Shown here: one piece after another, positions 1 through 9,203 of the stretch | Numbering within the stretch: the stretch's first letter is position 1 | Layout of the letters: each line of letters opens with the position of its first letter | Assembly (NCBI RefSeq): GCF_000353285.1 | Contig: NZ_KB731324.1 | Span: forward strand, 5,722,577-5,786,576 | DNA from: Leptolyngbya boryana PCC 6306 | GTDB lineage: Bacteria; Cyanobacteriota; Cyanobacteriia; Leptolyngbyales; Leptolyngbyaceae | Length of the DNA stretch: 64,000 nucleotides | Direction of reading: 5' to 3' | The notes under the pieces: model-generated | What the model was told of the DNA's origin: nothing | Databases searched by the model: none | Seen by the model: the letters and a program-made list of their open reading frames with translations, nothing else | Position numbers and translations under genes: made by a program

Positions 1-1
1 A

Positions 2-1054
2 GAACCAGACTGGATCACCTTCTCGGTAAGTGATACAGGCATTGGCATGACCCCAGAACAGCAGGCAAACCTATTTCAGGCATTTACTCAAGCGGACGCA
101 TCCACTACACGCAAGTATGGGGGCACAGGATTGGGACTTGTGATTACTCAGCAATTCTGCAAACTGCTAGGAGGAGAGATTCAGGTTGAGAGTGAAACGG
201 GTAGAGGCACCACCTTTACAATGCGATTGCCAGAACAATTACAAAGTCCTGAATCAGACCGACCCACGCTACAGACCTCCTCTACTATGAATGTCAAGCG
301 TGAGGTCAACGGTACTGGAAGCACGATTCTCGTGATTGATGATGATCCCGCCGTTCACGATCTGATGCAACGCTTTCTCGGTCGAGAAGGCTATCACGTC
401 ATGGCAGCTCTGGGAGGACAAGAAGGTGTGCGTCTTGCCAAGCAACAAATGCCCGATGTGATTCTGCTGGATATTCGGATGCCACACATGAATGGCTGGG
501 AAGTTCTGAGCCTGCTCAAGTCTGATCCCGAATTGTCAAGAATTCCTGTGATGATCGTGACGATAGAGGATGATCAAGCCTTGGGATCAGCATTGGGTGC
601 AGTCGATTATTTGTTGAAACCTGTAGATTACGATCACTTACTCACGCTCTTGCAGCCCTACCGCACGCAGTCCTCTTCTTGTTCGGTTTTAGTGGTGGAA
701 GACAACACCGAGAATCGGGAGATGATTACCCGTCAAGTCACCAAAGCAGGCTGGCGCGTTTTGGAAGCTGAGAATGGGCGGAAGGCGCTAGAAGTGATGC
801 AGACCGAGCAACCGGGCGTGATCCTACTTGATTTAATGATGCCGGAAATGGATGGGTTTACGTTTATTCGGGAACTTCGACAGCATCCTCAATGGCGATC
901 GCTACCCGTAATTGTGCTCACGGCTAAGGACTTGACCCTAGAGGAGCGGCAATGGTTGGGCGAACAGACGCAGCAGATTTATTCAAAAGGCGAGAATAAC
1001 CGACAAGTTCTGCTCGACGAGATTCGCAGTTTACTTCAAGCTAAAAACATCTAA
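2..1054 (+). CDS. Hybrid histidine kinase, 3' part (HATPase remnant plus two receiver domains)
   Basis: The gene runs in from the left edge: an open frame from base 2 already encodes the kinase G1 box (SDTGIGM), then a G2-like GGTGLGL motif, so the ATP-binding HATPase_c domain is cut by the window edge. Two receiver domains follow. The first (about nt 320-640) has acidic DDD, phospho-acceptor Asp in ILLDIRMP and Lys in LLKP; the second (about nt 680-1040) has [17 protein letters not shown] and a less standard YSKG in place of the usual KP. By family knowledge it autophosphorylates on His and relays to its own receivers. The next two genes also carry receivers and lie 16 and 19 nt apart, suggesting one multistep phosphorelay operon. 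The true start and any sensor domain are outside the window. Confidence 0.9.
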   Translation, partial: EPDWITFSVSDTGIGMTPEQQANLFQAFTQADASTTRKYGGTGLGLVITQQFCKLLGGEIQVESETGRGTTFTMRLPEQLQSPESDRPTLQTSSTMNVKREVNGTGSTILVIDDDPAVHDLMQRFLGREGYHVMAALGGQEGVRLAKQQMPDVILLDIRMPHMNGWEVLSLLKSDPELSRIPVMIVTIEDDQALGSALGAVDYLLKPVDYDHLLTLLQPYRTQSSSCSVLVVEDNTENREMITRQVTKAGWRVLEAENGRKALEVMQTEQPGVILLDLMMPEMDGFTFIRELRQHPQWRSLPVIVLTAKDLTLEERQWLGEQTQQIYSKGENNRQVLLDEIRSLLQAKNI

Positions 1055-1070
1055 ATTCCGGGCATTCGTC

Positions 1071-3197
1071 ATGGGCAATCGCCAAATTCAGCATCGGCTT
1101 CTCGTTTACCTCCGTCACGAACTCTGTACACCGATCAACGCCATGATTGGGTACAGTGAACTCCTGCTAGAAGAAATCCAAATTCAGCAGCAGACTAATT
1201 TAATAAGCGATTTACAAAAGATTCATGCCTGTAGTCAGCAGTTGTTGACCTTAGTCAGTACGATTCTAGATCCCGCCAAGTTGGAAATGAGCCAGATTGA
1301 GGGTGGGTTAGATAGCTTTGGAGCAACGCTTCGGGTAGAACTGCTCACCCCGTTGAGTGCTATTGTCGGCTACTGCGAGATGTTGCTAGAGGATGCCCCA
1401 GCCTCATTAATTCCGGATTTAGATAGTCTCAACACCTCTGCCCAACAGTTACTCACGCTAGTCAATGACATTGTGAGCTTGGCACAGCAGCAGTTGCAAA
1501 TTCTCAACACGCAGGAGGCACAACCTCTGTTACTGGAAAGTCCAGCAGCAGTTACTTTCATACGGAGTGCCACAACAACTCTTGAAACACTGAGTCAGGA
1601 GTCGCCTGAGAAGCAGGTGCAAAGCGGAACAATTTTAGCGATCGATGACTCCAATCCTGAACTACTCGCGCGACAACTGAAGCGGCATGGCTATACCGTC
1701 ACGACTGCAACCTCTGCTCAACAAGCACTCCGGCTACTGAAAGCAATGCCTTGCGATCTGATTTTGCTGGATGTGATCATGCCTGGAATGAACGGGCTGG
1801 AACTGCTAGAGAAACTGAAGCAACATGAAAGCTGGCGACATATTCCTGTGATTATGATCTCTGCGTTAGATGAGATCGATGGCGCTGTGAAGTGTATTGA
1901 GCTAGGTGCAGAGGACTACTTGCAGAAGCCATTTGACCCTACCTTGCTGAAGGCGAGGATTGGCGCATGTTTAGAGAAGAAGCGCCTGCGGGATCAAGAA
2001 ATTCTCTACTTACAGCAGGTCGATCGCTTAACCACAGCCGCCGCAGAAATCGAAGCAAAAACCTTTAATCCGAAGAGTCTCGATGACCTCAATCAACGCA
2101 GTGACGAGTTTGGTCAACTGGTGCGAGTCTTCCAGCGCATGGCTCAGGAAGTGCAGTCACGGGAGCGATCGCTAGAGCAACAGGTGAATTTCTTACAAGC
2201 AGCGATTCACACAGAGCAGCGATCGCAGATCGCCGATGAACTCGCGGCGACGAATCATTTTCGCCAAATCCAAAAACGCGGAAAAGGCAGTCGAGATACA
2301 GAGAACCTATATCGCGGGTCGCTTTATCCTTCGCTATCTCGCTTTGCTGCGAATGGCGATCAATCGAGTGTTGACGATCGAACGAGTGTGACCGATCGAA
2401 TTCACCGCGTTGATCTCGCAGCAATTGAAACCCAGAGCGATCGCACGACCCAGACTATCATTGTCCACTCTTTTCGGGGCGGCACAGGTAAGTCGAATCT
2501 CACCAGTAATCTTGCAGTCAGTTTGGCAAAACAGGGCAAGCGAGTGGGGATCATCGATTCAGACTTACAATCCCCTGGCATTCATCTGCTGTTTGGATTG
2601 GACGAAGAAACGGTGACGCTCACGTTGAATGACTATTTATCGGGTCGTTGTGCTCTGTATGAAGCTGCCTATGATGTTAGCCACGCCTTACCCTCGCCGG
2701 GTGGAGCCATCTATCTGATTCCAGCAAGTGTGAAAGCGAGCGACATTACTCGTATTCTGCGGGAAGGCTACCACGACGAGAAGTTGCTAGATGGTTTCTC
2801 GGAGATTAGTCGGGATCTTAAGTTAGATGTTCTGCTGATTGATAGTCACCCTGGAATCGATCCTGGAACGCTACAAGCGATCGCGGCGTCCGGGTTGCTG
2901 CTTCTCGTTCTCCGTCCCGATTACCAGGACTATCAAGGCACAGCAGTGATTGTAGAACTCGCCCGCATGTTATCGGTCGAGGCAATCTCGCTGATTGTGA
3001 ATCGGGCGCTTCCGGGCTTTGATGTTGAATCCTATCGGCAACAGTTAGAAGCGTCTTACGAAGTGCCAGTCGCCGGAATCCTGCCCTTTTGCGAAGAGTT
3101 AATGCATCTATCGAGTAGTGAAATTTTCTCAGTCTGCTATCCCGATCATCCATTTACACAAGTCATTGATCAGATTGGTCAGCAATTTATAAGGTAA
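1071..3197 (+). CDS. HisKA-like / receiver / HAMP-like / MinD-ParA ATPase fusion protein
   Basis: This 708-residue protein combines parts rarely seen together. Residues 10-35 resemble a histidine kinase dimerisation helix with its H box (RHELCTPINAMIGYSELLLE). A second copy near residue 90 has lost the His (RVELLTPLSAIVGYCEMLLE). No HATPase domain follows. A receiver domain (about 185-310) has DD, ILLDVIMPGMNG and QKPF. A HAMP-like linker and coiled coil (about 345-395) follow. The C-terminal 250 residues are a MinD/ParA-type P-loop ATPase with FRGGTGKSN, IIDSDLQSPG and LLIDSHPG. The signature Lys of the deviant Walker A (KGGxGK) is Arg here. Inference: a phosphorylation-controlled ATPase that may position or switch a partner. 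It lies 16 nt after the preceding hybrid kinase. Function is unknown. Confidence 0.85.
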   Translation: MGNRQIQHRLLVYLRHELCTPINAMIGYSELLLEEIQIQQQTNLISDLQKIHACSQQLLTLVSTILDPAKLEMSQIEGGLDSFGATLRVELLTPLSAIVGYCEMLLEDAPASLIPDLDSLNTSAQQLLTLVNDIVSLAQQQLQILNTQEAQPLLLESPAAVTFIRSATTTLETLSQESPEKQVQSGTILAIDDSNPELLARQLKRHGYTVTTATSAQQALRLLKAMPCDLILLDVIMPGMNGLELLEKLKQHESWRHIPVIMISALDEIDGAVKCIELGAEDYLQKPFDPTLLKARIGACLEKKRLRDQEILYLQQVDRLTTAAAEIEAKTFNPKSLDDLNQRSDEFGQLVRVFQRMAQEVQSRERSLEQQVNFLQAAIHTEQRSQIADELAATNHFRQIQKRGKGSRDTENLYRGSLYPSLSRFAANGDQSSVDDRTSVTDRIHRVDLAAIETQSDRTTQTIIVHSFRGGTGKSNLTSNLAVSLAKQGKRVGIIDSDLQSPGIHLLFGLDEETVTLTLNDYLSGRCALYEAAYDVSHALPSPGGAIYLIPASVKASDITRILREGYHDEKLLDGFSEISRDLKLDVLLIDSHPGIDPGTLQAIAASGLLLLVLRPDYQDYQGTAVIVELARMLSVEAISLIVNRALPGFDVESYRQQLEASYEVPVAGILPFCEELMHLSSSEIFSVCYPDHPFTQVIDQIGQQFIR

Positions 3198-3216
3198 ATC
3201 ATTTTAGGAACACATT

Positions 3217-5034
3217 ATGACCAGAATTCTTTTAGTTGAAGACAACGAGACCAATCGGGATATGCTGCGTCGGCGGCTAGAACGAAAAGGATTTGATGTA
3301 GTTGTTGCAATCGATGGCGCGGAAGGCGTTGCGAAGGCTCAAACTGAACGACCAGACATCGTGTTAATGGATCTAAATTTGCCCGTGCTCGATGGATGGG
3401 AAGCAACTCGACAAATTAAAGCAAATCCCCAAACTCAAAAGACTCCAGTAATTGCGTTAACCGCAAATGCGATCGTTGGAGATCGTGAAAAAGCCTTAGC
3501 TGCGGGTTGCGATGAGTATGATACAAAACCCGTTGATTTTACGCGACTGCTCGGAAAGATTGATACGCTGCTTCAGCCTTCAGAAGTACCGTTACCAAAA
3601 CCACTAGATCCGGTTCCTGATGTGCCCGGACAAGCGATCGCATGGACTCGCTTGCGGCATGATCTAGAGCAACCGATCTATACCATCGTTGGCTACAGTG
3701 ATATGCTCCTCGATGCACTCGTCGATCAGCAGAATTCAGCGTTCGCGAGCGATCTCCAGAAAATCCATCTCTCAGGTTTACAGTTACTAAAACTGATCCA
3801 AGCGATCCTAAATCCAGCACTCTTAGAAGTTCAGCAGCAAGATTGGACAGCCGATCTTCTAGCTCCAGCGTTGCGCCGAGAATTGCTCACCCCCTTGAGT
3901 ACTATCATGGGCTACTGTGAGTTGCTTTTAGAAGAGTCGCTTTCTGATTTACTGCCAGACCTGGAGCAAATTCACACTTCAGCTCAGGATCTGCTCAGTC
4001 TCGTGAACAATCTAGATAGTTTGATGGCTCGTTATCTCGAATCTAGCGAGGAGCGCGATCGTTTTGATCCACTCAATTTCCCACGGAAACAGCGTAAAGC
4101 AATTGATCCATCGATTGAAAATAGCCGAGTGTTAGTGATTGCTCATGCGGGCAGTCCAGTATATCGACAACTCGAACGTCAAGGCTACTCCGTCAAAATT
4201 GCGACAACCGTAGAGCTAGGTTTGGCAAGCTCGTTTGACTTGATCGTACTGGATAGCCAGACAAACTTGAACGTGTTGGAACAGCTTAAATCGCATGAAG
4301 CGTGGCAACACACTCCCGTCTTAATGATTGCAGCTCCCGATGAGATGGCGCAGATTTCCCAAGCGATCGCCCTAGGAGCAACCGACTACTTGACGAAACC
4401 CTTCCCGACTGCCCTCCTCCGTGCGAAAGTTGCAGCTTGTTTAGAACAAACTCAAATGCGGCATCAGTTAGCTCACTACGAAGGCATTGTGGAAGAGTTC
4501 AGAGAATATAAGCGACTCGAAGCAGATCTAAATCAGCAACTCGAAGCATTACAGGTTGAGCTAGAGCAAATCAAGCGATCGCATCAAGCCACAGAAATTG
4601 TTCAGACCGACTATTTTCGACAGATCTCGTCCAATGCTGAACCCATTGAATTGAAACCTCTAAAAGTTCTCCTCGTAGAAGACAACGACTTAAACTGCGA
4701 TATGCTCTGTCGCCGTTTACAGCGACATGGCTATGAAGTTGTGATTGCCACCGATGGCGCAGAAGGAGTCTCGAAAGCGCTCTCCGAACAGCCGCAGGTG
4801 ATTTTAATGGACATCAGTTTACCAGTAATGGACGGATGGGAAGCGACGCAACATCTGAAAGCAAATGCTGAAACTCGCCACATTCCGATCATTGCCTTGA
4901 CTGCCCATGCCATGACAGGCGATCGCGAAAAAGCCTTAGCCTCCGGTTGCGATGACTATGATACGAAACCGATTGAGTTGCCCCGCCTGCTCAGCAAAAT
5001 TGAAGACTGCCTCAAAAGCTCAACCTCTAAATAG
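3217..5034 (+). CDS. Multi-receiver response regulator with HisKA-like repeats, no kinase domain
   Basis: The 605-residue product starts with a receiver domain (residues 1-120; LVEDNETN, VLMDLNLPVLDG, TKPVD). Two HisKA-like helical segments follow (RHDLEQPIYTIVGYSDMLLD and RRELLTPLSTIMGYCELLLE). A central receiver-like domain (about 305-420) lacks the acidic pair (VIAHAGS) but keeps LIVLDS and TKPF. Then come a coiled coil and a C-terminal receiver (LVEDNDLN, ILMDISLPVMDG, DTKPIE). There is no HATPase domain, so it should receive phosphate, probably from the hybrid kinase upstream. The HisKA-like repeats match those of the preceding MinD-fusion protein, so the two genes look like divergent duplicates. 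The start ATG lies 19 nt after the preceding stop. Confidence 0.88.
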   Translation: MTRILLVEDNETNRDMLRRRLERKGFDVVVAIDGAEGVAKAQTERPDIVLMDLNLPVLDGWEATRQIKANPQTQKTPVIALTANAIVGDREKALAAGCDEYDTKPVDFTRLLGKIDTLLQPSEVPLPKPLDPVPDVPGQAIAWTRLRHDLEQPIYTIVGYSDMLLDALVDQQNSAFASDLQKIHLSGLQLLKLIQAILNPALLEVQQQDWTADLLAPALRRELLTPLSTIMGYCELLLEESLSDLLPDLEQIHTSAQDLLSLVNNLDSLMARYLESSEERDRFDPLNFPRKQRKAIDPSIENSRVLVIAHAGSPVYRQLERQGYSVKIATTVELGLASSFDLIVLDSQTNLNVLEQLKSHEAWQHTPVLMIAAPDEMAQISQAIALGATDYLTKPFPTALLRAKVAACLEQTQMRHQLAHYEGIVEEFREYKRLEADLNQQLEALQVELEQIKRSHQATEIVQTDYFRQISSNAEPIELKPLKVLLVEDNDLNCDMLCRRLQRHGYEVVIATDGAEGVSKALSEQPQVILMDISLPVMDGWEATQHLKANAETRHIPIIALTAHAMTGDREKALASGCDDYDTKPIELPRLLSKIEDCLKSSTSK

Positions 5035-5040
5035 CAAATC

Positions 5041-8000
5041 ATGTGTGGAAATTTTGGTTTTTTAGGCAAGCGATTGCCGCAAGATGGCTCCGATTTGCTT
5101 CCTGAACGAGTGGTCGAAATCTGTCAGACCATGGGGCGAGAAACTGAGATTCGGGGCGAACAAGCCGGGGGAGGCGTTGTCTTCGCCCGCGATCGTGACG
5201 GTCGAGTGATCTTTGTGGGCAAAAAAGTCGTCAATCTCAAGCGACGCAATCTGACGCAGTCTCTGGAACAGACCTTTGCAACAACGCGCCGCCAAGCGAC
5301 CAAGAAAGGCGCGAAGCCATTAGACGAAGCCATTGTCGGCATCTGGCACTATCGTTATGCGACTAGCAGCCCTCCAGCTATCTTGGAAACCCATTGGCAT
5401 GAGTGGATGCCAGCGCGATTTGCGAACGTGTGGCGCGTTGAGAATGGACAATGGATCTGCGATCGTCAACTCGTGAACCATCGCATCACCCACAATGGCG
5501 ACTTCGACGCTTGGACGATCTTTGATGAATCGATTGAAAATGCTCACCTGGGACTCTGGCTCCAACGGGTACTCCATACACCGAATGCCACGCGGGGAGA
5601 CTCTCCTAAAATCGCTGGAATGATGGATTTACTCATCACGCAAGGCATGTGGGATGCTTCGCTTCGCCTCGCGTACCAGCTTGCAGTTGCTGAATCGCTT
5701 GAAGACGCATTTGGCGGGAAACAGCCCTCGGCATCCGCTCCAAATACAGCCCCAACAGAGGAACAGATTAGCGATTGGAGCGCGATCGCGGAACAGGTCT
5801 TTCTCAAACACAAGGACAAACTGCTGCTTCCCTATGCCAACTCAATAGTTGAGCTATCCAGAAAACATGTCAATCAGCTTGAACAAGAACTGCTACAAAC
5901 CCTAAGCCAGCATAGTTCGATCCGCCAATGGTCTACAGCGAAGCAATCTGCCTGGATCAAAACCGCAGTTCACGTTTTCTTCCACAACAACCTGTATCAA
6001 GCCACGAAACTCTTTCTATCGAGAGCTAAGGGCAGCTTTGGTCTCGTCACGGCATCGACACTGAGTGAAGCAACGCTCGTCGTCAGTGCTTGGGGACAAC
6101 CGATCGCAACCGGATTCAATGTCCAAGACAACTATATGGTCTATGCCTCAGAACCTGCGGCGGTTGATGCAGTCCTGTCTCATATTCCCCGATCCTACCG
6201 CTTGGATCTCGACCAAAAAGCTGGAGAAATTGCCTGGGTTGGCGTGGATCACATTACGGTGTACTCCATGCTCGAAGACCGTGAACTGCGAAGTTCAGAA
6301 CTCGAAGAACGCTGGATTCCTCTGCAAGGTAACTCCTACATTCTGCCGCCCGAAGAACAAGCAACAGATCCGGTTCAGCGAGACATTCAGGAGATTCCCA
6401 AGGTTCTAAAATCGATCGAGCTATCCTGGCGTGATCCAACTTCATTCAATCGTCAAACAGCAGACTATTTTGCTGAACTCCTAATTGAGCAGGCGAAAAA
6501 CTGGGATCATAGACAACGGGCAACCGTGAATTTCAAACTAGAACCAGTCACCGATCTGCCCTGCCTTAATTTAATGATTACAGGCGTTGAAAGTAGTCTT
6601 TGGCTGGGAGAGCGCTTTGCTGAAGATTTAATCTCGCTATTTCCAGCATTGACCGTTAAAACTATTTCTGCCAATCAGTTACTCCAGCGCTTGCAGTATG
6701 GTTGGAAAGGACTGCATCTGGGCAAAACTACGATCGTGCTTGCAATTAGTCAGTCCGGGCAGACCTTCCCCACTCTACAAGCCACGAATGCCCTAGAAGA
6801 ACTGCGTCGCCAAGGTCATATTGGTGAACTCTTCATCCTGACGGGAGAAATGTGTAGCTTGATGGGAACTGCAATTTCCCAGTATTACTATCAAGAATCT
6901 AGTTTCACTCGACGGATTTTGATCAATGGGAGTGGACGACGCACCGCAGAACCGACGACGGTTGCTGTCGCTGCGGCTCAAGCTACCTTAACGGAACTCT
7001 TGTTGTATCTAGCAAAACGGCTTCGAGAGCGTTTTCCAGCACATCAGGGCTGCTTTGGGATGACGCTGACGACTACTGAGCTATTGATGCTGGAGCAAAC
7101 CAAAGATGAGTTTATCCATCGCGCCGAATCCATCGTTGGAATCACGACAAAGGGTGACCTAAACCGATCTTCCGACTATCAGCAACTCATTCACAGTAGC
7201 CGAAAATGGGCGTGGCATATTCTCGAAACGCCATTCGCTTGGGGAATTCATGCGCTCTATATTCTCATTACTGTAGGATTAAACGCGCCGCTAGTACAAA
7301 CTCTATTTCGCGTTCTGTTTAGTCTTGCCAATCTTCCATTGCCTGCGGTATTGCTCCCGTTACTTACCTTAGCAGACATCCTAATCTACATCTTTGGTCC
7401 TTGGCTTTGGAGTTTGGGACTACGCTACATTCAGCACAGACCTCTCTTAGCACGCACTGGAAAACGCACCCTAGTAATTGGAGATGTGCCCTGGATTCAT
7501 CAACTCCTGAAAGTCTATGTGAGTAAGCTCTTTTCGCTCAGTTACGGTATTGCATCTTTAGATGTGCATGGTGCCAATCCCCAGGATCACATGCTGCATC
7601 ATTTCGGTCATCGAGTCGTCAGAGGAACCCTAATTTTCTTAGGAGTGCCTGATGGTCGGCGGAGCTTGCTGCAAAAAGAGGATGAAAATGCAGTGCTCAT
7701 GACAGGGAAGCAAGCTACTGGAGTCCAACATCTAAATACTGGCGCGGAAATCATTGCATTGGGGCACAACAGCGCGATCGCACATCAAGGCTTTCAGGAT
7801 GCCATTGTTCTGTCCAGTGACCCGCTGCCTTTGAGGGAAACAGACGATAGCACTGTTGATCGACAATTGACGCTAGAGCAACTACGGGAAGCTCGCTTTG
7901 GAGCATTTGAGCGATTGTTGGCAAGCTATGTCTTCTTCTGGGCGTTGGCAAAACAGGTTGCATCTTTCCCGCTGCTTCGATATCAACACTGGAAGTCCCA

Positions 8001-8094
8001 GAGCCGCACCCGCATTATGACGACAGCTGCACCTATTTCCCGCGTCACTCTAGACCTATCCAAGCATCCAGTTGAACGGAATCAGTCCAAGTAA
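5041..8094 (+). CDS. Large GlmS-like protein: class II glutamine amidotransferase, SIS and membrane segments
   Basis: The 1017-residue protein begins MCGNFGF, placing the amidotransferase nucleophile Cys at position 2 as in GlmS and other Ntn-type glutaminases. HYRYATSS and THNGDF correspond to the glutamine-site motifs. A sugar-isomerase (SIS) half follows with AISQSGQTFPTLQA near residue 570, the counterpart of the GlmS SQSGE/T loop. Unlike GlmS (about 610 residues), it then has a strongly hydrophobic stretch at about 730-805, probably two or three membrane passes, and a second nucleotide-sugar-like domain. The gene starts 6 nt after the receiver gene, so it is probably the output end of the signalling operon. 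Whether it still makes glucosamine-6-phosphate is unknown; a sensor or membrane-bound variant is equally possible. Confidence 0.8.
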   Translation: MCGNFGFLGKRLPQDGSDLLPERVVEICQTMGRETEIRGEQAGGGVVFARDRDGRVIFVGKKVVNLKRRNLTQSLEQTFATTRRQATKKGAKPLDEAIVGIWHYRYATSSPPAILETHWHEWMPARFANVWRVENGQWICDRQLVNHRITHNGDFDAWTIFDESIENAHLGLWLQRVLHTPNATRGDSPKIAGMMDLLITQGMWDASLRLAYQLAVAESLEDAFGGKQPSASAPNTAPTEEQISDWSAIAEQVFLKHKDKLLLPYANSIVELSRKHVNQLEQELLQTLSQHSSIRQWSTAKQSAWIKTAVHVFFHNNLYQATKLFLSRAKGSFGLVTASTLSEATLVVSAWGQPIATGFNVQDNYMVYASEPAAVDAVLSHIPRSYRLDLDQKAGEIAWVGVDHITVYSMLEDRELRSSELEERWIPLQGNSYILPPEEQATDPVQRDIQEIPKVLKSIELSWRDPTSFNRQTADYFAELLIEQAKNWDHRQRATVNFKLEPVTDLPCLNLMITGVESSLWLGERFAEDLISLFPALTVKTISANQLLQRLQYGWKGLHLGKTTIVLAISQSGQTFPTLQATNALEELRRQGHIGELFILTGEMCSLMGTAISQYYYQESSFTRRILINGSGRRTAEPTTVAVAAAQATLTELLLYLAKRLRERFPAHQGCFGMTLTTTELLMLEQTKDEFIHRAESIVGITTKGDLNRSSDYQQLIHSSRKWAWHILETPFAWGIHALYILITVGLNAPLVQTLFRVLFSLANLPLPAVLLPLLTLADILIYIFGPWLWSLGLRYIQHRPLLARTGKRTLVIGDVPWIHQLLKVYVSKLFSLSYGIASLDVHGANPQDHMLHHFGHRVVRGTLIFLGVPDGRRSLLQKEDENAVLMTGKQATGVQHLNTGAEIIALGHNSAIAHQGFQDAIVLSSDPLPLRETDDSTVDRQLTLEQLREARFGAFERLLASYVFFWALAKQVASFPLLRYQHWKSQSRTRIMTTAAPISRVTLDLSKHPVERNQSK

Positions 8095-8304
8095 GAATCA
8101 ATGGGCGCGCTATCAATAGACTTCCTTGTGTGTTGAGAGAAGGTGGCAGACCGATATAGCCCTACCTAGTTGTATTAGGACATATGAATGACAACGAAGC
8201 TCGAGACGACAATTAAGATCGAAACAACAGCTAGAAACGTTTCGGTTGTACTGTCTCTTTCTTGGCGGTCTTCGATGCTTCTGTCTCCCATCGCAGTGAA
8301 TCCT

Positions 8305-8748
8305 TCACACTACAAAACTCGCCCCTTCTCCTTGTGAAGCCTGCCAACTGCGCGCATCGTAATAGAGATCCTCTAGCGAAATGCTATGCAAAGCCTGCTG
8401 CAATTTCTGATGCAAGCGATTCCACACACTAAATGCTACCCAATCTTCCGCCTGACCCTCATCCGGTGTGTGATGCGGCAAAGGATCAATGCTTTCACCC
8501 ACTGCTGCTAAAATCTCTCCCAGCGAAATCTGGGAAGGATGCCGCGCCAGTTGGTAGCCTCCATGTGCGCCGCGAATCGAAACGACTAATTCTGCGCGCC
8601 GCATCTCAATCAAGAGCTTTTCTAAATAGGGAGCAGGGAGATCCTGTCGATCGCTAATTGCTTTCACCGAAGCAGGGCCATACTCCGGCTGAAAACAGAG
8701 ATCTAAAAGGGCTTTCACGCTATAATGTCCGCGTGTGGTTAGCTTCAT
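8305..8748 (-). CDS. Rrf2-family transcriptional regulator
   Basis: 147 residues beginning MKLTTRGHYSVKALLDL, the typical Rrf2 winged-helix start, with the wing sequence RGAHGGYQLAR. In IscR-type members three Cys in the C-terminal half bind an Fe-S cluster. None are present here: the only Cys is near residue 18, so cluster sensing of the IscR type is unlikely. The gene lies 29 nt downstream of the OCP-CTD homolog in the same direction and may be cotranscribed with it. The target is not deducible from the sequence. Confidence 0.85.
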   Translation of the reverse strand: MKLTTRGHYSVKALLDLCFQPEYGPASVKAISDRQDLPAPYLEKLLIEMRRAELVVSIRGAHGGYQLARHPSQISLGEILAAVGESIDPLPHHTPDEGQAEDWVAFSVWNRLHQKLQQALHSISLEDLYYDARSWQASQGEGASFVV

Positions 8749-8777
8749 TGAGTCAGATTAAATGCACAGTCTTCATT

Positions 8778-9149
8778 CTAACCGCGCAATTTCATCAGCT
8801 CTTGAGGACTGGCATTCAGTTTGATGCGAGTAAATGTAATCTCTTGATTGTCATTGAGCGTGAAAAACCACGTGACATTGACTGAAAACATCGGCATTTG
8901 AACTTTTCCAGTAATTTGATAGTCGGTTGTTTCAGGAACCGCGATTCCTTCCCGTGGAAACGCTTGTAATCCTACGGCTTCTCGTTGAAGATAATCCGCG
9001 ATCGCACTTCTTCCCACGATCGGTGATTCAAACGGCGCTTGCATCGCTCCTTCTGGATCAAATAATTCGCTCGTTGCCTCGAATTCGCCCGCGTTCAAAG
9101 TTTCAAAGTATCGCAAAATCGTGGGGTGTGAAATGCCTTCAATCTCCAT
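8778..9149 (-). CDS. Orange carotenoid protein C-terminal domain homolog (CTDH), NTF2-like
   Basis: 123 residues that read like the isolated C-terminal domain of the orange carotenoid protein: EGISHPTILRYFETLNAGEF, LFDPEGAMQAPFESPIVGR, TGKVQMPMFSVNVTWFF and a closing SPQELMKL. Tyr14 and Trp94 sit where OCP has the Tyr and Trp that hydrogen-bond the keto-carotenoid ring. By family knowledge, CTDHs bind ketocarotenoids, carry them between membranes and partner proteins, and can quench singlet oxygen. The Cys used for dimer control in some CTDHs is absent; the protein has no Cys at all. No helical carotenoid protein or full OCP gene lies in the window. The gene is divergent from queG. Confidence 0.85.
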   Translation of the reverse strand: MEIEGISHPTILRYFETLNAGEFEATSELFDPEGAMQAPFESPIVGRSAIADYLQREAVGLQAFPREGIAVPETTDYQITGKVQMPMFSVNVTWFFTLNDNQEITFTRIKLNASPQELMKLRG

Positions 9150-9203
9150 AGAATTTCCCTCGTTTCAGTCAAACTAGAATAGAGAAGCTGCGCAAGAGAT
9201 GTC

